DNA of 64,000 nt from the NCBI GenBank assembly GCA_958415625.1, contig CATYZI010000006.1:1-64000 (forward strand). The letters run 5' to 3'. Position numbers and translations under genes: made by a program. The stretch comes from an uncultured Collinsella sp. (GTDB lineage Bacteria > Actinomycetota > Coriobacteriia > Coriobacteriales > Coriobacteriaceae). Shown here one piece after another: positions 33,571 to 41,875 of the stretch; position 1 is the stretch's first letter, and each line of letters opens with the position of its first letter. The notes below the pieces were generated by a model. That model saw only the letters and a list, made by a program, of their open reading frames with translations, searched no databases and had not been told where the DNA came from.

Positions 33571-34575
33571 CTACTCGGACTGCCCGCCCTTTTTGGCGTG
33601 CTTGGACGGAGCGCTCAGAAAGCGACCCGTCAGATAGTTCGCCGGGCCGGAAATATCAATCCCCAGTAGCACGTGCCCCAGCCACAAAAACGCCGCGAGC
33701 ACCAGCAATGGAATCACGCACGAGGTCACGATCATCACGATGACGCCTTCGATCAGATCGGTCACCTGCTGCACAATTTCATCGGTAATCTGCTTGGCAC
33801 CGCTGGTCACCGATGTGACGAGACCCGAGGCACCGTCGGCAAGCTGCTCAAGCACATTCTTGGACTCTGTGGACTCGGTCTTTTTCTTGCTTGCTTTGGA
33901 GCTGTCGCTATCTGCCGCATCCGCAGCCTTTTGCTGAGCTTGCTCAATACTTACGCGATACGTTTCATCGACCTTCTGCGACACCCATACGCTTGCGGGC
34001 ACCAACACCATGCCAATTATGGCGACCACCAGCACACGCGTTGCCACGCGGCGAATGACTGTGCTCGTGCTCCAGCGTCCGTGAATGCCAAGTGAGATCG
34101 CAAAGAGCACCAGCGCAAACGGGATCAGGATGCCCAGGCCAACCGACCACAAAATCGTAAGCAAATATTTCTCTAGGTATAGCACGGCAAGCACGATACC
34201 AAGGTTGCCTGAAAGCTGCGCGAGCTGCTCGGCGACTGGCGTTCCCGTATCGCCCGGCAGCGCAGTGATACCCGCAGATAGGGCGACGCACGAGGTCGTG
34301 AGCGCCAAAACATTGCCCTTCTTTTGATCGATGACCTCGATGGTGGAGTCCCAAGTCTTGGTATCGGCAAAATGCGGACGAGCTACAAAGCCCGACAGCA
34401 GCGCCAGTACCACGAGCGCAACGATAAAGCCAATCTGTAGCTTTTTGTTTGCGCACACGATATCGGACAGGCTGGGCTGTAGCTCGGTTACCGTCGTATG
34501 CTCAGTTATCTGGACAGGACGCCCATGGGCCATCTCGTGCGCACCTCTTTTTTGTATTGACCCGTTATCCGGCAT
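33571..34575 (-). CDS. Hypothetical membrane protein
   Basis: I do not recognise this 334-aa protein. It has about five hydrophobic segments (near residues 48-66, 125-165, 180-205 and 275-305) and a lysine- and serine-rich stretch (ADSDSSKASKKKTESTESKN, about 225-245) before a region (LADGASGLVTSVTSGAKQIT) that could lie outside. The N-terminal 40 residues are polar. Start ATG has GAGGAGG eight bases upstream. It is unrelated to the sugar genes around it and is ended by its own terminator. Confidence 0.75.
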   Translation of the reverse strand: MPDNGSIQKRGAHEMAHGRPVQITEHTTVTELQPSLSDIVCANKKLQIGFIVALVVLALLSGFVARPHFADTKTWDSTIEVIDQKKGNVLALTTSCVALSAGITALPGDTGTPVAEQLAQLSGNLGIVLAVLYLEKYLLTILWSVGLGILIPFALVLFAISLGIHGRWSTSTVIRRVATRVLVVAIIGMVLVPASVWVSQKVDETYRVSIEQAQQKAADAADSDSSKASKKKTESTESKNVLEQLADGASGLVTSVTSGAKQITDEIVQQVTDLIEGVIVMIVTSCVIPLLVLAAFLWLGHVLLGIDISGPANYLTGRFLSAPSKHAKKGGQSE

Positions 34576-34691
34576 TTGGATACCTCCTCATTCCGGCCTG
34601 TATTGCGGGTGAAAGTATACCCATCCAGCGAAAAACCGAACGGGAGGGCGTGCAGAAGCTCCATAACGCTGCTAGTCGAACAGTGCCATTT

Positions 34692-34845
34692 CAAAACTAT
34701 GCCGGTTTACTACCGTAAAACCGATAGGACCGACCACATTTGCTATTAGCAGAAAATGGCAAGCTTTCTACCTGCGGCTTTGATAACGCTGTTCTTTCTA
34801 TAGTTGAAAGAATACGATTCATCGTAGTAAACCGGCATAGTTTTG
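34692..34845. repeat. 154-bp palindrome (family A), copy 1
   Basis: 22-bp perfect arms, CAAAACTATGCCGGTTTACT plus AC and complement, around 110 bases whose centre has CTACCTGCGGCTTTG. Copy 2 is at 54035-54189 with nearly the same length. Confidence 0.8.
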
Positions 34846-34920
34846 TAACCGACGGGTCGAGTCGGCACCGCAACAAACCTAATAACCCGTTTTCTTCCAT
34901 CCTCAAAGGATCAAATGCAT

Positions 34921-34971
34921 GGCAGGAGTGTCCCTAACTGCCGGCAGATAAGGAACGTCCCCAAGTGCCGG
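34921..34971. repeat. Two overlapping GGGGAC-core hairpins
   Basis: On the minus strand: CCGGCA-CTTGGGGACGTTCCTTATC-TGCCGG, then GGCA-GTTAGGGACACTCC-TGCC, sharing six bases. Both fit the pattern of a fixed core in locus-specific arms. Confidence 0.55.
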
Positions 34972-34979
34972 GTAAAAAG

Positions 34980-35014
34980 AAAAAGCCCTGTCGCGAGTCT
35001 GCGGCAGAGCTTTT
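34980..35014 (-). terminator. lacF terminator
   Basis: AAAAGC-CTGTCGC / GCGGCAG-GCTTTT stem behind the minus-strand EIIA gene, with a T run on that strand. Confidence 0.8.
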
Positions 35015-35041
35015 GGAAGGGGACTTGGTTGTGAGGGCTCG

Positions 35042-35380
35042 TTAGGCGAGCTTGGCCTCGAGCTCGGCGATGCGCTTGTAGGCATCGATGGTAAAGCGGG
35101 TCTGCTTCTCCAGGATCATAGTGGTCATGAGGGTGTCCTGAGCGTGAGCCATGATGAAGGTCATTTCCATCTCGCCACCGCCGGCCTCCTGCGAAAGCAG
35201 TTTGGTCTGCGTGTCGTGGGCACCGATGAGCGCATCGCTGGCATCCTTGTGCAGCTGTTCGGCCTTCTCAAAGTCACCCTCGCGAGCAGCATCGAGCGCT
35301 GCAAGCAGATCGGTCTGGGCGTCACCTGCATATGCGACGATCTCGAATCCAACCATCGAGATTTCTTCTTTGGTTGCCAT
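35042..35380 (-). CDS. lacF: PTS lactose/cellobiose-family EIIA component
   Basis: A 112-aa helical phosphocarrier that passes phosphate from HPr to the EIIB domain of lactose-type permeases. It has the family's VAYAGDAQTDLLAALDAAREGDF segment and the phospho-His motif FIMAHAQDTLMTT (His79). It is the only EIIA of this family in the window, so it probably serves all three LacE paralogues. It is transcribed alone with two GAACA-type operators and an ACCGTTCACGG motif upstream. Start ATG has AAAGGA upstream. Confidence 0.93.
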   Translation of the reverse strand: MATKEEISMVGFEIVAYAGDAQTDLLAALDAAREGDFEKAEQLHKDASDALIGAHDTQTKLLSQEAGGGEMEMTFIMAHAQDTLMTTMILEKQTRFTIDAYKRIAELEAKLA

Positions 35381-35463
35381 ATTGCGTTCCTTTCACATAT
35401 GAACCAATGGAGAGCATCGCGTCCGGGCATACGCGCTGCGTTGTGTATGACAGAAACAATAAC

Positions 35464-35565
35464 ATTCAAACAAAAAAGAACAGCTAAAAACGTAATTTCG
35501 AACTATGAACGGTCACTTTTCGCCCGTGAACGGTTTTTAAACCAATCTGAACAATATCGAACACA
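35464..35565. promoter_or_regulatory. lacF control region
   Basis: Holds CTGAACAATATCGAACACA (35547-35565) and ATTCAAACA-AAAAA-GAACAGC (35464-35484), both like the lacA operators, plus CCGTGAACGGT (35524-35534, the inverted ACCGTTCACGG motif). Confidence 0.55.
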
Positions 35566-35594
35566 ATTAGCGGCAACCCAAACAGGGCCGCACC

Positions 35595-36599
35595 CTAACG
35601 CAAATCGCGCACCGTATCGCCCTCTACAAGCACACCGGGGATCAGCATGTGCTCCACGCCAGACGCACCCCCATCGGCGCCGGCAATCTTGTCGACCGCC
35701 CACATGCCGACGCGCTTGTTGTCAAAGCGCACCGTGGTCAGGCGACGGTCGGGCACGATATCGCCCAGGCTGTCATCAACACCCACCACGCTCACGTCCT
35801 CGGGCACACGCCTTCCGCACGACTCGAGCCCGCGAATGCAGCCGTATGCCATGGCATCGTTGGAAGCATAAATGGCCGTACAGGTCGGATCTTCCGCCAG
35901 AGCCTGACCGGCAGCATATCCGCTCTGTGCCGTCCAATCCCCACGGACGAGTCGCGGCGGCTCAATTCCATGCGCGCGCAATGTCTCGCGCCAGCCTTCC
36001 TCGCGCCGCATGCCCGAAAGCGAGCGCTCGGGACACGAGATAAAGTGCACGGTCTTGTGCCCCTGCTCCAGCAAATACTCGACCACCTGGCGCGAGCAAT
36101 CGAACTGGTCGTTATCGACCGTTGAACAGAGCGGGTGCTCCAGCATCGTAACGAGCACCGTCTGCATGCCGGGCAGCGGCTCGAAGGTGCCAAAGTCCGC
36201 CGGCATGCGATTCATGATCACGACCATGCCGTCTACCGGCAGCGCGCTCATACGCGACGATGCGCTCTCGAGGGTATAGGGATGTCCATCTACTTTAGTG
36301 AGGGTGATGGCATAGCCATGTTTGTCGGCCGCGGCGGCAAAGCCCTCCATACGGTCGAGGTTGCCGGTACCGGTAATGTTGAACATGGCGACGCCGACGG
36401 TCTTAAACTTGCCACGGCGCAGCGATCGACCGGCAAAATTGGGGCGATACCCCAGCTCGCGCATGGCGGCACGCACGCGCTCCTTGGTCTCGGGGCGCAC
36501 ACTGGGCGAATCGTGCACGGTGCGCGAGACCGTCTGCTCCGAGACGCCCGCGAGGCGCGCCACGTCTTTGACGGATACCGATTTTTTAACAGCGGCCAT
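35595..36599 (-). CDS. LacI-family regulator of lac cassette 1
   Basis: A 334-aa repressor, divergent from lacE1-lacG1. N-terminal helix-turn-helix SVKDVARLAGVSEQTVSRTVHD; sensor domain with VDGMVVIMNRMPADF and YASNDAMAYGCIRGL. The recognition helix differs from its paralogues at the two specificity positions after VS (EQ here; QQ in gal, RQ in cassette 2, LK in cassette 3). Three candidate operators with half-site ATGTTAA/ATGGCAA lie in the gap 36600-36956. Start ATG has AAAGA upstream. Confidence 0.87.
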   Translation of the reverse strand: MAAVKKSVSVKDVARLAGVSEQTVSRTVHDSPSVRPETKERVRAAMRELGYRPNFAGRSLRRGKFKTVGVAMFNITGTGNLDRMEGFAAAADKHGYAITLTKVDGHPYTLESASSRMSALPVDGMVVIMNRMPADFGTFEPLPGMQTVLVTMLEHPLCSTVDNDQFDCSRQVVEYLLEQGHKTVHFISCPERSLSGMRREEGWRETLRAHGIEPPRLVRGDWTAQSGYAAGQALAEDPTCTAIYASNDAMAYGCIRGLESCGRRVPEDVSVVGVDDSLGDIVPDRRLTTVRFDNKRVGMWAVDKIAGADGGASGVEHMLIPGVLVEGDTVRDLR

Positions 36600-36613
36600 A
36601 GGTCGATCTTTCT

Positions 36614-36635
36614 ATGTCAACGATGCCATTGGTGG
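36614..36635. promoter_or_regulatory. lac1 operator 3 (weak)
   Basis: ATGTCAACGATGCCATTGGT beside the regulator start; resembles the two stronger sites but with two changes. Confidence 0.45.
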
Positions 36636-36756
36636 CACCCTACGCAGTCAAATGAAACGTCTTCAAGTATATCTAACGCCTCCCCCACCATACGCTCACC
36701 ACCCAAAACCTACCGTTCACCGACATTTTTGCTTCCCCGAACGGCTTTTGTCGCCC

Positions 36757-36778
36757 AAATGTTAACGTTGCCATTGTG
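36757..36778. promoter_or_regulatory. lac1 operator 1
   Basis: AATGTTAACGTTGCCATTGT: pseudo-palindrome around CG. ACCGTTCACCG at 36712-36722 is upstream. Confidence 0.65.
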
Positions 36779-36872
36779 CAAACACAGAGCCACCGGGCGG
36801 CTCAAACGTTTACGCGTAAGGAATCGACGGTTCGCAGGCACAGGAACCACCGGTTCGCGTCTTTTTTTGTGT

Positions 36873-36897
36873 CACAAAATGGCAACGTCAACATTTT
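36873..36897. promoter_or_regulatory. lac1 operator 2 (inverted)
   Basis: AAAATGGCAACGTCAACATT, the inverted form of operator 1, about 117 bases away. The spacing would suit looping by a tetrameric repressor. Confidence 0.65.
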
Positions 36898-36956
36898 GGC
36901 AACCGAACGTCAAAAGCTACCATCGTTGCTAACCCACCGACTCTTAGGAGCATTGC

Positions 36957-38723
36957 ATGGAGCAACTCATCGCCATCATCGAAAAGGGCCAGCCCTTTTT
37001 CAACGCGATCGCCCGCAACAAGTACCTCAAGGCGATCCGTGACGGTTTTATCTCCGTCATCCCCATCATCATCTTCTCGTCCATCTTCTGCTTGGTAGCC
37101 TCGGTCCCCAACATCTGGGGTTTCTACTGGCCCGATGACATCAACAACGCCCTGTGGAAGTGCTACAACTACTCCATGGGCATCCTGGCCATCGCCTGCG
37201 CCGCTACCACGGCCAAGCACTTCGCCGACGCTCAGAACCGCGACCTGCCCAAGAACAACCAGATCAACTTCATCTCGTGCATGTGCGCGGCCATCATCGG
37301 CTTCTTGCTCCTTTCGAGCGACACCATCGCCACGGACGCCGCCAGCGGCTTCAACACCACCTACCTTGGTTCCAAGGGCCTGCTGACCGCCTTCATCGCT
37401 GCGTTTGTGACCGGTATCATCTACAAGTTCTTCATCAAGCGCAACATCACCGTCAAGATGCCCGAGCAGGTTCCGCCCAACATCTCGCAGACCTTCAAGG
37501 ACATCATCCCCTTCTCCGTCTGCATCACCGTCTTTTGGGTTTTTGACATCGTCTTCCGCGCTGCTTTTGGCTTCTGCTTTGCCCAGGGCGTCATCCAGGT
37601 GTTCCAGCCCCTGTTCACCGCTGCCGACGGCTATATCGGCCTCGCTGTGATTTACGGCGCCATGAGCCTCTTCTGGTTCGTCGGCGTCCACGGCCCCTCG
37701 ATCGTCGAGCCCGCCATCGCCGCCGCTCTCGTTGCCAACATGACCGACAACCTGGCTGCGTTCCAGGCTGGCCAGCACGCTTCCGCTGTCCTGACCCAGG
37801 GTGCCCAGTACTTCGTCGTCTGCATGGGCGGCACCGGCGCTACGCTCGTCCTGGTCTTTATGTTCTGCTTCCTGGCAAAGTCTCAGGAGATGCGCGCCGT
37901 CGGTAAGGCCGCCATCGTCCCCGTCTGCTTTGCCGTCAACGAGCCGCTGCTGTTCGCCGCGCCCATCGTGCTCAACCCCGTCTTCTTTGTCCCGTTTGTC
38001 TTTGCCCCGATCGCCAACATCTGGATCCTCAAGATCTTTATCGACTTCTTGGGCATGAACGGCTTTATGTACACCCTGCCCTGGACTGTCCCCGGCCCCA
38101 TCGGCACCATCATGGGCCTGGGCTTCCAGCCGCTCGCCTTTGTGATGCTCGCCCTTATCCTGGTCGTCGACTTCGTTCTGTACTACCCGTTCTTCCGTGC
38201 CTACGACGCCCAGAAGTGCGCCGAGGAGGCCGAGATTTCCCAAGAGGAGCTCGCCGCCAAGAACGCCGAGAAGGCCGCCAAGCTCAACGATGCCTTCCAG
38301 GGCAAGGCTGACGCCAAGAGCGTTGCCGCCGGCGCTGCTGCCGAGGCCGTGAAGGCCGACGCCCCCGCCGCTGTCGCCACTGAGGCAACGACCGCCAGCG
38401 ACCTCAACGGCAAGCGCGTACTCGTGCTCTGCCAGGGTGGCGGAACCTCGGGCCTGCTCGCCAACGCGCTGGCCAAGGCCGCCAAGGAGCGCGGCATCAA
38501 TCTTGAGACCGCTGCCGAGGCATATGGCAACCACGTGGACATGCTCCCCGACTTTGATCTGGTCGTCCTGGCCCCGCAGGCTGCCAGCTACTTGGCCGAC
38601 CTGCAGAAGGACTGCGAGCGCGTGGGCAACAAGTGCGTCGCCTGCCGTGGCAAGCAGTACATCGAGCTCTCCCAGGACGGCGACAAGTCTCTCGCCTTCG
38701 TGAGTGAACAGCTTTCGAAGTAA
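36957..38723 (+). CDS. lacE: PTS lactose-family EIICB component, cassette 1
   Basis: Membrane permease and phosphotransfer protein for lactose-type sugars, 588 aa. Residues 1-425 are the EIIC domain with about ten helices (GVHGPSIVEPAIAAAL, AVNEPLLFAAPIVLNP, FIDFLGMNGFMYTLPW). An Ala/Lys-rich linker (about 430-475) leads to the EIIB domain with phospho-Cys492 in VLVLCQGGGTSGLLA; paralogues have CAGAGTS. Accepts phosphate from LacF. Followed by lacG after 66 bases. Start ATG has AGGAG upstream. Which beta-galactoside each paralogue prefers is unknown. Confidence 0.92.
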   Translation: MEQLIAIIEKGQPFFNAIARNKYLKAIRDGFISVIPIIIFSSIFCLVASVPNIWGFYWPDDINNALWKCYNYSMGILAIACAATTAKHFADAQNRDLPKNNQINFISCMCAAIIGFLLLSSDTIATDAASGFNTTYLGSKGLLTAFIAAFVTGIIYKFFIKRNITVKMPEQVPPNISQTFKDIIPFSVCITVFWVFDIVFRAAFGFCFAQGVIQVFQPLFTAADGYIGLAVIYGAMSLFWFVGVHGPSIVEPAIAAALVANMTDNLAAFQAGQHASAVLTQGAQYFVVCMGGTGATLVLVFMFCFLAKSQEMRAVGKAAIVPVCFAVNEPLLFAAPIVLNPVFFVPFVFAPIANIWILKIFIDFLGMNGFMYTLPWTVPGPIGTIMGLGFQPLAFVMLALILVVDFVLYYPFFRAYDAQKCAEEAEISQEELAAKNAEKAAKLNDAFQGKADAKSVAAGAAAEAVKADAPAAVATEATTASDLNGKRVLVLCQGGGTSGLLANALAKAAKERGINLETAAEAYGNHVDMLPDFDLVVLAPQAASYLADLQKDCERVGNKCVACRGKQYIELSQDGDKSLAFVSEQLSK

Positions 38724-38789
38724 GTAACGCTTAGGGCCAGCCGACCATCCAAGACCGGCTGGCCCTTCGATTTAGACGATTGGATCATC

Positions 38790-40229
38790 ATGTCCGTTAA
38801 CCCCGCTAGCGTCACCAACCCGCCTGCGCAGTTTCCCGAGGGCTTTGTCTTTGGCGGCGCCACTGCTGCTTACCAGGTAGAGGGCGAGACCCGCACCCAC
38901 GGTAAGGGCAAAGTCGCCTGGGACGACTTCTTGGAGGCCCAGGGGCGCTTTTCCCCCGATCCCGCTTCGGACTTCTACAACCAGTACCCCGTCGATCTGG
39001 AGCTGTGCGAGGAGTTCGGCATCAACGGCATTCGCCTCTCCATTGCCTGGAGCCGCATCTTCCCCAACGGCACCGGCGAGATCAACCCCGAGGGCGTGCA
39101 GTTCTACCACGATCTCTTCGCCGAGTGCCACAAGCACCACGTTGAGCCGTTTGTCACGCTGCATCACTTCGACACGCCGCTTGCCCTCTTTGAGAAGGGC
39201 GACTTCCTCAACCGCGAGACCATCGATGCCTTTGTGGACTTTGCCACCTTCTGCTTTAAGGAGTACGCCGACCAGGTAACCTACTGGTTCACCTTTAACG
39301 AGATCTGGGCCGACGCCTCCAACACCTACATCGAGGGCACCTTCCCCGGTGGCGTCAAGGCGCATCTGGCCGAAGCCTTCCAGTGCGAGCACAACATGAT
39401 GCTCGCCCACGCCAAGGCAGTACTGGCCTTCCACAACGGCGGTTTTAAGGGCAAGATCGGCGTCATCCAGTCGCTGGAGTTTAAGTATCCGCTCAACGAG
39501 AACGACCCCGCCGACATCAAAGCCGCCAACAACGAGCACGTGCTGCAGAACCAGTTCTTGCTCGACGCCACCTTCCGCGGCGACTACGCGCCCGACACCC
39601 TCGAGTGCGCCAACCGCTTGGCTGCCGTCTCGGGCGGCACCATCGAGATCCTAGACGAGGATCTGGAAATCATGCGCGAGGCCGCGCTCTACAACGACTA
39701 CCTGGGCGTTAACAACTACCAGTGCCGCTTCTTGAAGGCCTACGATGGCGAGAACGACCTGCACCACAACGGTACGGGCGAGAAGGGCACTGGCCGCTGG
39801 CGCGTTAAGGGCATTGGCGAGCATGTGAACAAGCCCGGCGTCCCCACCACCGACTGGGACTGGATCATCTATCCCGAGGGCCTGTTCGATCTGCTCGTCT
39901 ACATTAAGCAGCGCTACCCCAACTACAAGCAGATCTTCATCACCGAGAACGGCATGGGCTACAAGGACCCCTACAAAGACGGCTTTGTGGACGACCAGCC
40001 GCGCATCGACTACATCGAGCAGCACCTGCGCTGGTTGCTCAAGGCCATGGAGGTGGGCGTCAACGTGGGCGGCTACTTCCTGTGGAGCCTGCAGGATCAG
40101 TTCTCCTGGACCAATGGCTACAACAAGCGCTATGGCTTCTTCTACGTTGACTTTGAAACCCAGAAGCGCACGCCCAAGGCAAGCGCATACTGGTATAAGC
40201 ACGTGGCGCAGACCCGTCGTCTGGACTAG
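38790..40229 (+). CDS. lacG: 6-phospho-beta-galactosidase (GH1), cassette 1
   Basis: Splits lactose-6-phosphate and similar phosphorylated beta-galactosides in the cytoplasm. The 479-aa GH1 protein has FVFGGATAAYQVEGETRTHG at the N-terminus, acid/base Glu171 in TFNEI and nucleophile Glu386 in ITENGMGYKD. The sequence is of LacG type, and its closest relative here is the enzyme at 48653. It forms an operon with lacE1, and a strong terminator follows. Confidence 0.93.
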   Translation: MSVNPASVTNPPAQFPEGFVFGGATAAYQVEGETRTHGKGKVAWDDFLEAQGRFSPDPASDFYNQYPVDLELCEEFGINGIRLSIAWSRIFPNGTGEINPEGVQFYHDLFAECHKHHVEPFVTLHHFDTPLALFEKGDFLNRETIDAFVDFATFCFKEYADQVTYWFTFNEIWADASNTYIEGTFPGGVKAHLAEAFQCEHNMMLAHAKAVLAFHNGGFKGKIGVIQSLEFKYPLNENDPADIKAANNEHVLQNQFLLDATFRGDYAPDTLECANRLAAVSGGTIEILDEDLEIMREAALYNDYLGVNNYQCRFLKAYDGENDLHHNGTGEKGTGRWRVKGIGEHVNKPGVPTTDWDWIIYPEGLFDLLVYIKQRYPNYKQIFITENGMGYKDPYKDGFVDDQPRIDYIEQHLRWLLKAMEVGVNVGGYFLWSLQDQFSWTNGYNKRYGFFYVDFETQKRTPKASAYWYKHVAQTRRLD

Positions 40230-40276
40230 CGGCTGGCGGGGTTGCCCGCTCACACAACCTGTCCCCATTTCTCAGC

Positions 40277-40321
40277 CGGGGGCGGCACGTCACACGGCGC
40301 GCCGCCCCCGGTCTTTTTGTT
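40277..40321 (+). terminator. lac cassette 1 terminator
   Basis: Stem CCGGGGGCGGC / GCCGCCCCCGG followed by a T-rich tail. Confidence 0.9.
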
Positions 40322-40340
40322 TTTGGGCTGGTCGGGAGCC

Positions 40341-40487
40341 GTTTGTCTCGATCTGTAACATCTAGCCGAGTTTTTTGGTCCTAGCTGTTACAGATTGAGA
40401 CGAACAGGATTGCTCTTTCCGAAGAATCTAAATCTGTAACACGTAGCCCGCTTTTGACCGTCTACCTGTTACAAATCGAGACAAACG
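40341..40487. repeat. Tandem-hairpin element (family C), copy 1
   Basis: Two hairpins in a row. The first (40341-40405) has 25-base arms, GTTTGTCTCGATCTGTAACA-TCTAG, with tip CCGAG-T-GGTC; the second (about 40424-40487) has AATCTGTAACA / CTGTTACAAAT arms and a CCCGCTTTTGACCGT tip. The same pair occurs behind cassettes 2 and 3. Confidence 0.85.
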
Positions 40488-40496
40488 GAGTAGGAC

Positions 40497-41525
40497 CTAA
40501 CCCCGTATGTCCCTAACAGTCGAGCGTTCGACCAGCGTACTCGGCACATGAATCGCCTCGATAGACGAGCTCTCTCCAATCGCCGCCTCAAACGCAAGCT
40601 TACCGACACCGCGCAAATCAAATCGCAGCGTCGTCAGTCGATTGTGAGGAACAAGTCCCTCGAGTGCGTCGTCGATACCAACCACGCTCACGTCGTCGGG
40701 CACGGACAGGCCCGCGTTCTCGAGCGCGGCGATAACGCCCAGCGCCATCTGGTCATTTGCCGCAAGCACGGCAGTCGGCGCCTGCGACCCGCCGGCAAGC
40801 ACCTCGGCCGCAATCCGCTCGCCCATGGCGTACCCACTGTCCGCACTCCAATCGCCACGCAGCATCGGAGCGGCATCGACATGAGCACGACCCAGCGTAT
40901 CGCGCCAACCGGCCTCACGAAAACGCGAGGAAATCGAGTTTTCCGGACCCGCCACAAACCGCATATTCGAGTGACCATGTTCCAGCAGATAATTGGTCAA
41001 CAGCTCGCACGAACCATACTGGTCGGAGTCGATCGTCGTGCAGCGCGGATGCGCATACATGGACAGGATGACCGTTCGCACTCCCGGCTGGGGAACAAAC
41101 TCCTCAAAATCGGGAGCCATGCGGTTCATGTTGAGAATCATGCCGTCGACGGGTCGCTCGACCATGCGGCGCGAGGCATCGGCAAGTGCATAGGGCTTGT
41201 CGCCGCCCATCTCGATCATAGTGACGGCAAAATCGTGCTCGCGCGCCGCTTGCATGATACCCTCGAGCGTCGCCAGGTTACCGACACGTGTGATGTTGTA
41301 CATGCACAGGCCAATAGAACGATACGACCCGCCGCGCAACGCCGCTCCAGCAAAATTGGGACGAAAGCCCAGCTCTTCCATGGCGGCCAGCACACGCTTG
41401 CGCGTCTTTTCCGTCACGTTGGGCATACCGTTGACCACGCGAGACACAGTCTGGCGGCTCACGCCAGCGAGCGCCGCAACCTCTGCCGCGCTCGCCGAAC
41501 GACCATTCCTTGTCTGCTGATCCAT
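40497..41525 (-). CDS. LacI-family regulator of lac cassette 2
   Basis: A 342-aa repressor, divergent from lacG2-lacE2. Helix-turn-helix SAAEVAALAGVSRQTVSRVVNGMPNV; sensor VDGMILNMNRMAPDFEEF and LAANDQMALGVIAAL. It is closest to the gal regulator in both sequence and candidate operator. Start uncertain: the ATG at 41525 has GGAAGG very close; a GTG three codons earlier has GGGAAG at good distance. The gap to lacG2 holds TGTTAACGTGCTCATT-type sites. Confidence 0.86.
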   Translation of the reverse strand: MDQQTRNGRSASAAEVAALAGVSRQTVSRVVNGMPNVTEKTRKRVLAAMEELGFRPNFAGAALRGGSYRSIGLCMYNITRVGNLATLEGIMQAAREHDFAVTMIEMGGDKPYALADASRRMVERPVDGMILNMNRMAPDFEEFVPQPGVRTVILSMYAHPRCTTIDSDQYGSCELLTNYLLEHGHSNMRFVAGPENSISSRFREAGWRDTLGRAHVDAAPMLRGDWSADSGYAMGERIAAEVLAGGSQAPTAVLAANDQMALGVIAALENAGLSVPDDVSVVGIDDALEGLVPHNRLTTLRFDLRGVGKLAFEAAIGESSSIEAIHVPSTLVERSTVRDIRG

Positions 41526-41585
41526 GCCTTCCACGCTAACCTGCTTCCCAACTATTCCCCGCGCCCATGGCGCATCGTACATACA

Positions 41586-41605
41586 TTGATAACGTGCTCA
41601 TGATA
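41586..41605. promoter_or_regulatory. lac2 operator 3
   Basis: TTGATAACGTGCTCATGA, beside the regulator start. Confidence 0.55.
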
Positions 41606-41668
41606 CCCGAGCCATATACCACAACATGAAAACTTCTGTCAATCAAAACCGCTTACCGAACAAATACA

Positions 41669-41756
41669 ACCGTTCGCGGCTGTTTGAAGTTGTTTTGTTT
41701 CTATACATCCCAGCCGGATGTTAACGTGCTCATTGTCAAATGTTCACGTGCTCATT
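41669..41756. promoter_or_regulatory. lac2 operators 1 and 2 with ACCGTTCRCGG motif
   Basis: ACCGTTCGCGG (41669-41679), ATGTTAACGTGCTCATTG (41718-41735) and ATGTTCACGTGCTCATTT (41739-41756). The two operators are direct repeats 21 bases apart. Confidence 0.65.
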
Positions 41757-41875
41757 TTGGTTCTAATCATTTTAAGATAGTGTTTATCGGGCTTTTTCAC
41801 CGCTGAACGCTAACCAGGGAGCCTCCTGAGCGCAAACGCACAATATCGAACAGCGAGACGAGAGGGTGTATGCAT

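Noticed and set aside
40341..40487. CRISPR-like array suggested by repeated TCTGTAACAT-type units
   Set aside because: The units are inverted pairs forming hairpins, only two per site, with no regular spacers and no cas genes anywhere in the window.
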